Positions 7,508-16,463 of a stretch of 64,000 nt of DNA are shown here, one piece after another. The DNA is taken from positions 24,960 through 88,959 of the forward strand of contig JBCCGG010000025.1 in the NCBI GenBank assembly GCA_039029395.1. The letters run 5' to 3'. Below the pieces are notes generated by a model. That model did no database searches. It was not told where the DNA came from and worked only from the letters and a program-made list of their open reading frames with translations. Every line of letters begins with the position of its first letter. Position 1 is the stretch's first letter. The position numbers and the translations under genes were made by a program. The DNA comes from JBCCGG01 sp039029395 (GTDB lineage Bacteria > Pseudomonadota > Alphaproteobacteria > Kiloniellales > JAKSDN01).

Positions 7508-9100
7508 ATGCGCGCGCTTCTTCTCAGTGCTGTCATGGCATTTGCTCTGACGGCCACCTCTGGCACCATCGTCAAGCCGGCTGCGGCGCAAGACGCGGAG
7601 AGTCTTCTAAACGCCCGCTGCAGCGCCTGTCACGCGCGCCTAGCCGAGGGCGGGCTCAGCCGAATCAGCGATCAGCGCAAGACACCCGAAGGCTGGGACA
7701 TGACGGTGACCCGCATGATCGTCGTCCACGGTCTAAAGATCGCACCTGAAGAAAAGCATGCCGTGGTCAAGCACCTGGCCGACACCCTGGGCCTGGCGCC
7801 CAGCGAGTCTCGCGGCTGGCGCTATGCGCTCGAGCGCACGCCGGGCGCGACCGACAGCGCGCCGAATGATGACTTGGCGACCATGTGCGCACGCTGCCAC
7901 ACTTTCGCACGGGTTGCCTTGCAACGGCGGACGCCAGAGGAGTGGGTCAAGTCGGGCCACTTCCACATCGGTCAGTACCCGACCACCGAGTACCAGTTCT
8001 ACGGCCGGGACCGGCCCTGGTTCGATCTGGCGACCGGCCCGGTCGCCGAAGAGCTCGCCAAGATGCTGCCGCTCGATTCCGACGAATGGCGTAACTGGCA
8101 GCAAGTTGCCAAGCGGGATCTCTCCGGCGTGTGGCGCATCACCGGCCACCAGCCGGGCACCGGCTCCTACCAAGGGCAACTGAACGTTCAGAGCAGCGGC
8201 GGCGACCGCTACGATGTGTCCATGAGCCTGACCTACGACAACGGCGCGAGCTTCTCGGCTGAGGGCCAGGCCCTGGTTTTCACGAACCACGAATGGCGCG
8301 CCAGCCTGAGCACCAACAACGAGCGCTATCGCCAAGTCGCCTCGGTCGCCGAGGACGGCAAGACGCTGTCGGGCCGCTGGTTCGTCGCCAACAACGACAT
8401 CGTCGGCGGCACGATGAACGGCACGCGCATCGATGCCGGTCACCAAGTGCTTTCGGTTCTGCCCGGCCACCTCAAGGCCGGTAGCGAGGCGACGCTGACC
8501 ATCGCCGGCGTCGGCATGACCGGCGAAGCCGCCCTGGGCGACGGCATCCAAGTGCTCCAAACTCTCTCCGCCTCGCCAGAGGCCGTGGTGGTCAAGGTCA
8601 GGGCCGCGGCCGACGCCGCGACGGGCGCGCGCAATGTCGCTGTCGGCGAGGCGAGCGGAGACGGCCTGCTGGTGGTCTACGACAAGGTCGACACGGTCCG
8701 TGTCGAGCCGGACACCACTTTCTCCCGGGTTGGCGGCGGTGGCGGGCCGATCCCGGCGGTGCCGGCCCAGTTCGAAGCGATCGGCTACATGAACGGCGAC
8801 GACAAGGAGCCGGGCACCGAGGACGACGTGCGGATCGGCGTGCTGCCCGCCGCCTGGTCGGTGACCGATTTCAGCGAGGCCGCGGCGGCGCTGAAAGATG
8901 CCCATTACGCCGGCACGATCGATCAGTTCGGCTACTTCACACCGGCGGTTGCCGGGCCCAACCCGGAGCGCAAGTTCGGCACCAACAACGTCGGCGACCT
9001 GTCGGTTATCGCGGTGGTCGACGACAGCGGCAGCAAGGTCGAAGGACGCGGGCACCTCTTCGCGACGGTGCAGCGCTACATCGACCCGCCGATCCGTTGA
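7508..9100 (+). CDS. qhpA: Quinohemoprotein amine dehydrogenase subunit alpha (diheme cytochrome c subunit)
   Basis: 530 residues from ATG 7508, preceded by GGGAGGA; longer in-frame extensions would hide the signal peptide MRALLLSAVMAFALTATSG. Two heme c motifs are visible: CSACH at residues 38-42 and CARCH at 127-131. The heme domain is followed by beta-rich domains, as in the alpha subunit of the Paracoccus and Pseudomonas enzyme. In the periplasm it takes electrons from the quinone in the gamma subunit during primary-amine oxidation and passes them to a cytochrome c or cupredoxin. First gene of a tightly spaced operon; qhpD follows after 10 bases. Confidence 0.93.
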   Translation: MRALLLSAVMAFALTATSGTIVKPAAAQDAESLLNARCSACHARLAEGGLSRISDQRKTPEGWDMTVTRMIVVHGLKIAPEEKHAVVKHLADTLGLAPSESRGWRYALERTPGATDSAPNDDLATMCARCHTFARVALQRRTPEEWVKSGHFHIGQYPTTEYQFYGRDRPWFDLATGPVAEELAKMLPLDSDEWRNWQQVAKRDLSGVWRITGHQPGTGSYQGQLNVQSSGGDRYDVSMSLTYDNGASFSAEGQALVFTNHEWRASLSTNNERYRQVASVAEDGKTLSGRWFVANNDIVGGTMNGTRIDAGHQVLSVLPGHLKAGSEATLTIAGVGMTGEAALGDGIQVLQTLSASPEAVVVKVRAAADAATGARNVAVGEASGDGLLVVYDKVDTVRVEPDTTFSRVGGGGGPIPAVPAQFEAIGYMNGDDKEPGTEDDVRIGVLPAAWSVTDFSEAAAALKDAHYAGTIDQFGYFTPAVAGPNPERKFGTNNVGDLSVIAVVDDSGSKVEGRGHLFATVQRYIDPPIR

Positions 9101-9110
9101 GGACGCTGGC

Positions 9111-10544
9111 ATGAGCGGCCTCAGCCTAATTCCGACGAACCTGCACGACGTCCAGGTCGAAGGACGGCGCATGCTGTTCCACGTGCCGACCACGAGCCTT
9201 TTCGAGATGGACGATCTGGGCGGCGATCTGCTCGACCTGTTCCGCGCCGAGCCAGTGGTCACCGAAGAGCTGGTGCGCCAGCGTTTCGATCGGCGCTATC
9301 CGGCCGAGCAAGTTGTCGAGACCATCGAGGATTTCCTGGCGCTCGAGATTGTCGGCAATGGCGGACGGGCGCGGCCCGCCCGGGCGCCGGTCAAGATCCG
9401 TAACTATCCGCTCAGCACCATGGTCCTGAACGTCAACACCGGGTGCAATCTGAGCTGCAGCTATTGCTACAAGGAAGACCTTGCCACCCCCAGCCAGGGC
9501 GAAAAGATGGACTTCGTCACCGCGGTCAAGGCCTACGAGCTGCTTCTCGAGGAGGCCAAGGATCGCGAGCGGGTCAACCTGGTGTTCTTCGGCGGCGAGC
9601 CGCTCAGCAACATGGCTCTGATCCGCCAGATGGTCGACTACGCCGAGCGGCGCGGCGCGGAAGAGGGCAAGCAGGTCGATTTCAGCCTGACCACCAACGC
9701 CACGCTGCTGACCGAGGAGATCATCGACTACCTGGATGCCCACCGCTTCGGGGTTACCATCTCCATGGACGGGCCCAAAGCCCTGCACGACAAGCACCGC
9801 AAGACGGTCGGCGGAAAGGGCTCCTATGACGCGGTCGCGAAGAAGGCACGGTTGCTGCTTTCCCGCTACCGCTCGCGCCCGGTCGGCGCGCGGGTCACCC
9901 TGACCCGCGGGGTCACGGACGTGGTATTGATCCATCATCATCTGAAAAACGAGTTGGGATTTTTCGAAGTCGGCTTTTCGCCGGTCACGTCGGGCGACAT
10001 CTCGCTCTACAACCTAGCGCCCGGCGAGCTGTCCGAGGTCTTCGGCGGCATGAAGGTGTTGGGCGAGCTTTATGTCCAAGCCGCGCTGAGGGGCGAGAAC
10101 ACCGGTTTCTCCAACATGCACCAGCTGATCACCGACCTGGCCGAAGGCACCAAGAAGAGCCTGCCTTGCGGCGCCGGGGTCGGCCTGCTCGCCGTCGACA
10201 AGGACGGCGGGCTCAATCTCTGCCACCGCTTCACCGGCTCAGAGCTGGAGACCTTCGGCGATGTCGACCAGGGCATCGACAAGCCGCGCTTGGGCGCGTT
10301 TTTGGAGGATGCCCAGGACAAGGAAGGCACGGTCTGCGCAACCTGCCGGATTCGCAACCTCTGCGCCGGCGGCTGCTATCACGAGTCCTACGCCCGCTTC
10401 GAGGACCCCCAGGCGCCGGTGCTGCACTACTGCACCTTGATGCGCGACTGGGTCGATTTCGGCATCGCGGCCTACAGCCGAATCCAAAAAGACAACCCGG
10501 GCTTCATTGCCCGACACGTGGAACCGAGGAGGGTTGCCTCATGA
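9111..10544 (+). CDS. qhpD: Radical SAM maturase QhpD (gamma-subunit thioether cross-linking)
   Basis: 477 residues from ATG 9111. The radical SAM cluster motif is CNLSCSYC with Cys112, Cys116 and Cys119, followed by FFGGEP and a C-terminal SPASM-type cysteine set (GTVCATCRIRNLCAGGCYHE). QhpD forms the intrapeptide cysteine-to-Asp/Glu thioether bonds in the amine dehydrogenase gamma subunit. The N-terminal 90 residues look like the peptide-recognition domain of ribosomal-peptide maturases. The stop overlaps the qhpC start as ATGA, suggesting coupled translation of enzyme and substrate. Confidence 0.93.
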   Translation: MSGLSLIPTNLHDVQVEGRRMLFHVPTTSLFEMDDLGGDLLDLFRAEPVVTEELVRQRFDRRYPAEQVVETIEDFLALEIVGNGGRARPARAPVKIRNYPLSTMVLNVNTGCNLSCSYCYKEDLATPSQGEKMDFVTAVKAYELLLEEAKDRERVNLVFFGGEPLSNMALIRQMVDYAERRGAEEGKQVDFSLTTNATLLTEEIIDYLDAHRFGVTISMDGPKALHDKHRKTVGGKGSYDAVAKKARLLLSRYRSRPVGARVTLTRGVTDVVLIHHHLKNELGFFEVGFSPVTSGDISLYNLAPGELSEVFGGMKVLGELYVQAALRGENTGFSNMHQLITDLAEGTKKSLPCGAGVGLLAVDKDGGLNLCHRFTGSELETFGDVDQGIDKPRLGAFLEDAQDKEGTVCATCRIRNLCAGGCYHESYARFEDPQAPVLHYCTLMRDWVDFGIAAYSRIQKDNPGFIARHVEPRRVAS

Positions 10545-10864
10545 AACGTCTGAAACCACTCAACGCCAAGGCCGAGCTTCTGGTCACGGCGGCCGTGGAG
10601 GGCACGGTGGAAGAGGTCTATCTTATGCAGAACATGGCCGGCTGCACGACCACCCTCGATCCCGGCTGGGAAGTCGACCCCTTCGGCGGCGTCTCCTCGC
10701 TGTGCCAACCCATGGAGGCCGACCTCTACGGCTGCGCCGATCCCTGCTGGTGGCCGGCCCAGGTCGCGGATACCCTGAACACCTATCCGGACTGGAACGA
10801 CGGCGCACCTTCGGCGTCGCGCGACTGGCGCCTGCTCCAGTCGGTCTTCCCGACGGACAAGTGA
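10541..10864 (+). CDS. qhpC: Quinohemoprotein amine dehydrogenase subunit gamma (CTQ-bearing, cross-linked peptide)
   Basis: 107 residues: a 28-residue leader plus a mature part of 79. Family knowledge gives Cys-acid thioethers 7-16, 27-33 and 41-49 and a cysteine tryptophylquinone from Cys37 and Trp43 in mature numbering. Here Cys35/Glu44, Cys55/Asp61, Cys69/Asp77 and Cys65/Trp71 sit at exactly those spacings with a constant offset of 28, so every modified residue is conserved. The leader has no secretion signal; cleavage by QhpE and export by QhpF are the known route. The gene starts inside the qhpD stop (ATGA). Confidence 0.95.
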   Translation: MKRLKPLNAKAELLVTAAVEGTVEEVYLMQNMAGCTTTLDPGWEVDPFGGVSSLCQPMEADLYGCADPCWWPAQVADTLNTYPDWNDGAPSASRDWRLLQSVFPTDK

Positions 10865-10884
10865 GCGCGGAAGGGAGCATGGAA

Positions 10885-11979
10885 ATGGCCAAGAAGATCG
10901 TTCTCCTCGCCGCCGCCGGCCTTCTGGCATTGGGCCTCGGTGTCTCGGCCGGCCAGGCCGACGACTTCATCCTAACCGGTGTCAAGCCCGGCAAGCTGGT
11001 GCTGATCGACGCAAAGGCGCGCGAGATCGTCAAGGTCCACGACATCCCGAACTCGGCGCCCGGCGTGCTCACCATCACGCCGTCACCGGACGGCAAGATC
11101 GCCTACGCCCTGGTCAACCGCTGGGAAAGCATTTCGGGCATCGATCTGGAGAGTGGCGAGGAAGTATTCCGCGCCGATATGTCGAGCGGTGACGAGCGGG
11201 TCAAAGGCCTGGTCGCCATGGACATCGCGCCCGATGGCTCAGAGCTGGCGGTGTTCCAGTCGGCGGTCAAGCTGGGCTTGGGCGAGTACGAAGTTCAGCC
11301 GACCCGGATTGCCTTTTACGATCCAAAAGCGGGTAAGGGCGCCAAGCCGACCCGCACTATCCCCGCGCCGCGTCAAATCGTCCTCATGATGTACTCAAAG
11401 GATGGCTCGAAGCTCTACGCGCTCGGCCGCGACGTCTTCGCGATCGACCCCAAGGACGGCAAAATTCTCGAGACCTTCAAGACCCAGAGCTGGGACCGGC
11501 CGAACTTCTACCCGCCGGATATCATCGACGTGTGGAGCCAGTGGGAGCAGTCGGGCATCTTCTCGACGCCCTACTACACGGCGCGCTCGGACATGGACCT
11601 CAGCGATCCGGCGGCCTATTGGACCGGCATGCTCACCCTTGATCTGGCGAGCGGCGAATTCAAGCTGCGCGAGGTGGAGAACACCGAGGTCTTCTACTTC
11701 TCGACTGTGGTCAATCCAGTGCGGCGCAACGAGGCCTATGGGGTCTACAACACTGTTGCAAAGCTGGATCTGGATGCGGGCAAGTCGCTCGGCAGCACGG
11801 AGCTGGACCACAGCTATTATGACGTGAACGTGGCGAGCGACGGCAGCGAGATCTACATCGGCGGCACCATGGGCAACATCGCGATTTACTCGACCGAGAC
11901 CCTGGAGCGCATCGGTAACATAGAGATGCCGGGCGGCGCCGACATGGCCCTTGCCTCGCTCAGGATTATCCAGCGCTAG
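10885..11979 (+). CDS. qhpB: Quinohemoprotein amine dehydrogenase subunit beta
   Basis: 364 residues. A Sec signal peptide (KKIVLLAAAGLLALGLGVSAGQA) precedes a seven-bladed beta-propeller with YVTN-like repeats such as ITPSPDGKIAYALVNR and NVASDGSEIYIGG. The beta subunit forms the active-site pocket around the gamma-subunit quinone in the periplasmic heterotrimer. ATG 10885 is preferred over ATG 10879 because AAGGGA lies 8 bases upstream of the former and only 2 from the latter. Gene order A-D-C-B is the standard one. Confidence 0.93.
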   Translation: MAKKIVLLAAAGLLALGLGVSAGQADDFILTGVKPGKLVLIDAKAREIVKVHDIPNSAPGVLTITPSPDGKIAYALVNRWESISGIDLESGEEVFRADMSSGDERVKGLVAMDIAPDGSELAVFQSAVKLGLGEYEVQPTRIAFYDPKAGKGAKPTRTIPAPRQIVLMMYSKDGSKLYALGRDVFAIDPKDGKILETFKTQSWDRPNFYPPDIIDVWSQWEQSGIFSTPYYTARSDMDLSDPAAYWTGMLTLDLASGEFKLREVENTEVFYFSTVVNPVRRNEAYGVYNTVAKLDLDAGKSLGSTELDHSYYDVNVASDGSEIYIGGTMGNIAIYSTETLERIGNIEMPGGADMALASLRIIQR

Positions 11980-11983
11980 AGGC

Positions 11984-13678
11984 GTGACCGGCGGACTGGG
12001 GCAAGCCGGTCCGGGCAGCTTCCGCTGGCTGCAAGCCTATGTGCGCCCGCACAGGGCGCGCCTCGCCGCGGTCTTCGTCCTCTCCTTGAGCGCGACCGGG
12101 CTGTCCCTGCTCCAGCCCTATATCACCAAATGGCTGATCGACGGTGGTCTCCTGGCCAAGGACATGGCGGTCGTGATCCAGGCCTGCCTGGTCATGCTTC
12201 TGGTGGGCGTGCTGGGCGCGGGGCTTTCGGCACTCAACCGCTGGCACTACGTCACCCTCTCCGGCCGCGTGCTCTTTGCCTTGCGCGAAGCGGTCTATCG
12301 CCATTTGCAGACGCTTTCGCCGCGCTTTTATGTCAAGGCGCGAGGTGGCGACCTTTTGACCCGGCTCGACGGCGATATCGCCGAGGTGCAGCGCTTTGCC
12401 ATCGATTCGGCGCTCGCCCTGGTCAGCGGCGTGATCGGCCTGGTCGGCGCGCTTGGATTCATGGTGCTGCTCAATTGGCAACTCTCGCTGCTCGCCCTGA
12501 TCCTCTTGCCGGCGCAGGTCCTCTTCCTGCGCCATATGCGGCCGCGGGTCGAGACCATGACGCGAACCGTGCGCGAGCGCGCCAGCGACATCGGGGCCTT
12601 TTTCTTCGACACCCTAGGCGCCATGAAGCTGGTTCAGTCGGTCGCCGCCGAAGAGCGCGTCGCCGGGCACTTGGGCACCCTCAACCGGGGCTACCTGGGC
12701 GACCTCCTGCGCTTGCAGATGACCAATGTGATCACCGCCGCGGTGCCCAACCTTATGACGCTCTTGAGCACCATCCTGGTGTTCATGGCCGGCGGTTACT
12801 TGGTAATTCACGACCAAATGACCTTGGGCGCCCTGGTTGCCTTCACCGCCTATCTAACCCGGGCGACCGGCCCGGTGCAGACCTTGCTCGGCCTCTACGT
12901 CGCCCTGCAGCGGGCGCGGGTAAGCCTGCGCCGGGTTGCCGAGATCGCCGAGCAACCGCCCGACGTTCAGCCCCCTGCTCAGCCGGCGCCCTGGCCGAGC
13001 CCCTCAAGTGGCGCGCTCTGCTTGAAAGGCGTCTGCTTTCGCTACGATCCTGCCGAGCCGCCGGTGCTCGACGGCGTCGAGGCTTCTATCCCGGGCGGCG
13101 CCAAGGTCGCGATCACCGGGCTCTCGGGGGCTGGCAAGTCGACCTTGATCGACCTGCTTCAACGCCACTTCGATCCGGACCAGGGCCGCATCCTGCTGGA
13201 TGGCACGGACCTGCGGGCCCTCGACCTCAGCACGCTCAGGCGACGGGTCGCGGTGGTCGCCCAGGACACCTTGCTGCTGCCCGGCACGATCGCGGAGAAC
13301 ATCCGCTTCGCCGCGCCCGAAAGCAGCGACGACGCGCTTCGCGAAGCAGCACGCCTGGCCCAGATCGAGGCCTTCGTCGAGACCCTGCCCGAAGGCTACG
13401 AAACTCTTCTCGGCGGTCGGGGGCTTCGGCTCTCCGGCGGTCAGCGGCAGCGCCTGGCCATTGCCCGGGCGCTCTTGCAGGATCCGCTTGTCCTGGTTTT
13501 CGACGAGGCGACCTCGGGCATCGACCGAACCGCCGAGGCCGAGATCATGGCCGCGGTCGACGAGCTCTTCGCGACCCGCACCCGCATTGTCATCACTCAC
13601 CGCCACGATCCCGGCGGCGACTTCGACCTGGTCTTCGAGCTGGCCGAGAGCAAGCTCGGGGAGGTCGCACGGTCATGA
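11984..13678 (+). CDS. qhpF: ABC exporter QhpF, fused permease and ATPase, for the gamma subunit
   Basis: 564 residues from GTG 11984, 4 bases after qhpB; the frame is open further upstream only inside qhpB. Six transmembrane helices (about residues 30-310) are followed by a nucleotide-binding domain with Walker A GLSGAGKST, signature LSGGQRQRLAIARAL and Walker B LVLVFDEATSG. The type I exporter half-transporter fold is that of peptide exporters. In the characterised system QhpF is the efflux transporter that moves the processed, cross-linked gamma subunit to the periplasm. It overlaps qhpE by 4 bases. Confidence 0.9.
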   Translation: MTGGLGQAGPGSFRWLQAYVRPHRARLAAVFVLSLSATGLSLLQPYITKWLIDGGLLAKDMAVVIQACLVMLLVGVLGAGLSALNRWHYVTLSGRVLFALREAVYRHLQTLSPRFYVKARGGDLLTRLDGDIAEVQRFAIDSALALVSGVIGLVGALGFMVLLNWQLSLLALILLPAQVLFLRHMRPRVETMTRTVRERASDIGAFFFDTLGAMKLVQSVAAEERVAGHLGTLNRGYLGDLLRLQMTNVITAAVPNLMTLLSTILVFMAGGYLVIHDQMTLGALVAFTAYLTRATGPVQTLLGLYVALQRARVSLRRVAEIAEQPPDVQPPAQPAPWPSPSSGALCLKGVCFRYDPAEPPVLDGVEASIPGGAKVAITGLSGAGKSTLIDLLQRHFDPDQGRILLDGTDLRALDLSTLRRRVAVVAQDTLLLPGTIAENIRFAAPESSDDALREAARLAQIEAFVETLPEGYETLLGGRGLRLSGGQRQRLAIARALLQDPLVLVFDEATSGIDRTAEAEIMAAVDELFATRTRIVITHRHDPGGDFDLVFELAESKLGEVARS

Positions 13679-14355
13679 CCATTGCGGTCGGGATCTTGGA
13701 CAGCGGCCTTGACGCGGATCTGGCGCCGCGGGCGTCCAGCGCCTTTCGTCTGGGCGCCGACGGCACCGTCGAAACCGCGGCGGCTGCGCCCGATGCCATC
13801 GGTCACGGCAATGTGCTGGCCCGCCACATTCTGGCGGCCGCGCCCAGCGCCACGCTGATCAATGCCCAGGTCTTTTCGGAGCGATTGGCGAGCGCCCCCA
13901 AGACAATCGCCGCCGGGCTCGACTGGCTAGTCGCCGAACGGGCACGGGTGATCAACCTTTCCTTCGGCGTGCGCGAAGACCGGGCGGTGCTGCGCCACGC
14001 CTGCGCCCGAGCGCTTGACGCTGGCGCGATCCTGGTGGCCGCCGCGCCGGCGCGCGGCGCCCTGCCCTATCCGGCGGCCTATCCCGGCGTGCTCTCGGTG
14101 CAGGGCGATGCCCGCTGCGCGCCCGGCCAGGTTTCCCGGCTTGGCGACCCGCTACCTGAGTTCGGCACCTTGGCGCGCAGCCTAGTGGCGCTTCCCGAGG
14201 GCTCCCTGTTCGGCGGCGCGAGCTGGGCGGCCTCCCACTTCACCGGCCTAGTCGCGGCCTATCTTACGGCGCACCCGGAAGGGGACTTGGCGCAGGTGCG
14301 CGACCATTTCGATCGGATCGCCACCTATCGAGGCCCGGAGCGCCGAGCCCAATGA
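13675..14355 (+). CDS. qhpE: Subtilisin-like serine protease QhpE (gamma-subunit leader peptidase)
   Basis: 226 residues, short for a subtilase and with no signal peptide, as expected for a cytoplasmic leader peptidase. The triad is visible: Asp9 in GILDSGLD, His44 in IGHGN and Ser183 in GGASWAA. QhpE removes the 28-residue leader of the cross-linked gamma subunit before export. Oddity: the block that carries the oxyanion-hole Asn in subtilisins (AAAGN) reads AAAPA here, so that Asn is replaced. Start and stop overlap both neighbours as ATGA, implying translational coupling. Confidence 0.88.
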   Translation: MTIAVGILDSGLDADLAPRASSAFRLGADGTVETAAAAPDAIGHGNVLARHILAAAPSATLINAQVFSERLASAPKTIAAGLDWLVAERARVINLSFGVREDRAVLRHACARALDAGAILVAAAPARGALPYPAAYPGVLSVQGDARCAPGQVSRLGDPLPEFGTLARSLVALPEGSLFGGASWAASHFTGLVAAYLTAHPEGDLAQVRDHFDRIATYRGPERRAQ

Positions 14356-16463
14356 CTCGCTGGCTGTCTTGGCTTGCCGTCGTGCCGCTTGCCGCCTTGG
14401 CGGTGTTTAGCGGGGAGGTGGTCCCGCGAAGCTATCTGGTGCTGTCGCTCATCGCGGCGCTGCTCGGACTGTGGCGCTGGCGGGTGCCGGCCGCCCGGGC
14501 GTCGGCGGCTCTAACCCTGGCGGCGCTGTGCGCGCTGGCCTGGCGCCTGTTGCAGGACGACTTCTCGACCCACTACGTATGGCTGACCAGCGCGCCGGAG
14601 ATCCCCTGGTATCTCAAACTGGCCAACCTCTGGGGCGGCGACCAGGGCACGCTTCTGCTGCTTGGCACCATCGGCTTCGCGCTGGCGATCAGCCTGTGCC
14701 GGAGGCCCGGCTGGGGAGGCCCGGGCGCGCTGCTGACCGGCGCCGCCTTCGCCGCCGCCGCGCTGGTCTGGGATCCTTTCCGGGCGACCCCGCCAGAGGC
14801 CCTGGCCGAAACCGCGAGCCGGGCCATGAACGCACATTTGACCCGGATCTGGATGGTGTTTCACCCGCCCCAGGTGTTTCTCGCGTTCCTGCTGTTCCTG
14901 GCGCCGGCTGGGGCCGCGCTCCAGGCTCTGGTGCGAGGCGACGGCGACTGGCCGGCCCTGGCCCGCAGTTATAGCCGCTGGGGCTGGTTTCTGCTGTCGC
15001 TCGGCACCGCGCTCGGCATGTGGTGGGCCTATGAGGACTTCACCTACGGCACCCTGTGGCATTGGGATCCGGTGCAGACCGGCATCTTCGTCACCTGGTG
15101 CTTCGCGACCGCCCAGCTGCACACCCTGCGCCGCTATCGCCCGGGCGGCGCCTTCGCCCTGACCAGCCCGCTGCTCGGGCTGCTGACCGCGATCGCCGGA
15201 CTGGCCACCATGGTGATCACCCGCAGCCCCCATTTGGCTTCCTCCCACAGGTATCTGGGCGAAAGCTCGCTGATGGTCTTCGTTGTCCTGGCCGGCCTGC
15301 TCGCGGTCGCCACTTTGGTCGCGGTGGGGGTTCACCTGGCGCGCCGGCCGCGGCCGCGCAACGGCGTCGAGGCGCGCCTGTGGTTTGCCATCGCCTTGTT
15401 CTCATTCGCCGGACTGATTGCCGCCGGCCATTTAACGCAGGCCTACATCGCCAATGCCACGGCGCTGCCCCGAAGCGATGATCTGAAGCCCTTCTTCGAG
15501 ACCTTGCGCCGCTTCGCCAATGCCCAGGAGCTGGTTGAGCTGCGCGCCGCCTTCGCTCAATGGGATGTCGACGGCTTCGGCCTTAACCGCTGGCTGGCGC
15601 CGGTCGGTTGCGCGCTCGCGCTGATCGGCGGCCACTATCTGCTGCCCCTGCGCGGCTGGCGCAGGTGGTTGATTTCCGGCGCGGTCGCGGTGCTTGGCCT
15701 CTGGCTCGCGCTCGAGGGCCAGGTCTTTGGGCGCTTTTATCAAGGCCTCGGCCTGACCTCGGGCAAGACTCTGGCGCTATTCGGCTGGCTCGATTTCATG
15801 ACCGTCGCCGGCCTTTACATGGCGGTTGCGGCCCTGACCGGCTGGCTCGCCGCGCTTCGCCGTCGGACGCCGGCCCGCGCCCAGCTCGGCTACGAGATCC
15901 CGGTCGCGGTGATACACACGGGCGCCATGGTGGCGCTGCTGGCCGGGCTTTCGGCCACGGTGCTCGACAGCTACGCTCAGCGCATGGTGAGCTATCCCGA
16001 CGATTTCGGCCGCCCGCTCGCCTTTCCCGACGGGTACGAGCTGACCGTCAGCCTTGAGCAGCAAGGCACCGCGCGCGACGGCGCCTTCACGGCGATCGCC
16101 GAAGTCGGCTGGAGCTTGAGCGACGGTGATCGCCTGCTGGTCGCCGATCAAGGGCATACGGTCTATCAAGACAGCCGCCCGCCGGCCGACGGCAGCCTCG
16201 GGCCGGTGCGCATGATGTGCGAGATCATCGACTACCGCTACGCCCGCTACGTCAGCGAGAGCCACCAGATGATCCACCCCCTGATCTCGCGCGGGCTCAC
16301 CAAGGACGTGCAGATCTGGTTCCCGGCCCTGCCGCTCGAGCCCGACGCGGGCAGCCAGGCGCCTCTGGTGATGAAAGTCTATCCGCTTTTGAGCTGGGTC
16401 TGGATCGGCCTGACGCTGATCCTGCTCGGTCACCTCATGGTGCTGGTGACCATGCGCCGTTAG
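14352..16463 (+). CDS. CcmF/CcsA-like cytochrome c biogenesis (heme lyase-like) membrane protein in the qhp operon
   Basis: 703 residues with many transmembrane segments, the length of CcmF. The heme-handling tryptophan-rich motif of the superfamily appears as YGTLWHWDPVQTG with Trp236, His237, Trp238 and Asp239; conserved histidines occur in WMVFHPPQV and RSPHLASSHRYLGES. CcmF delivers heme to apocytochrome CXXCH motifs outside the membrane. It starts inside the qhpE stop (ATGA), so it is the operon's last gene. The obvious client is the diheme alpha subunit, an inference. I do not know this gene as a member of published qhp operons. Its end overlaps the convergent regulator by 4 bases. Confidence 0.8.
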   Translation: MTRWLSWLAVVPLAALAVFSGEVVPRSYLVLSLIAALLGLWRWRVPAARASAALTLAALCALAWRLLQDDFSTHYVWLTSAPEIPWYLKLANLWGGDQGTLLLLGTIGFALAISLCRRPGWGGPGALLTGAAFAAAALVWDPFRATPPEALAETASRAMNAHLTRIWMVFHPPQVFLAFLLFLAPAGAALQALVRGDGDWPALARSYSRWGWFLLSLGTALGMWWAYEDFTYGTLWHWDPVQTGIFVTWCFATAQLHTLRRYRPGGAFALTSPLLGLLTAIAGLATMVITRSPHLASSHRYLGESSLMVFVVLAGLLAVATLVAVGVHLARRPRPRNGVEARLWFAIALFSFAGLIAAGHLTQAYIANATALPRSDDLKPFFETLRRFANAQELVELRAAFAQWDVDGFGLNRWLAPVGCALALIGGHYLLPLRGWRRWLISGAVAVLGLWLALEGQVFGRFYQGLGLTSGKTLALFGWLDFMTVAGLYMAVAALTGWLAALRRRTPARAQLGYEIPVAVIHTGAMVALLAGLSATVLDSYAQRMVSYPDDFGRPLAFPDGYELTVSLEQQGTARDGAFTAIAEVGWSLSDGDRLLVADQGHTVYQDSRPPADGSLGPVRMMCEIIDYRYARYVSESHQMIHPLISRGLTKDVQIWFPALPLEPDAGSQAPLVMKVYPLLSWVWIGLTLILLGHLMVLVTMRR

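Noticed and set aside
12130..13674. Long plus-strand frame across the ABC exporter that continues into qhpE
   Set aside because: The part before 13675 is arginine- and proline-rich out-of-frame translation of qhpF; only the qhpE portion is real.
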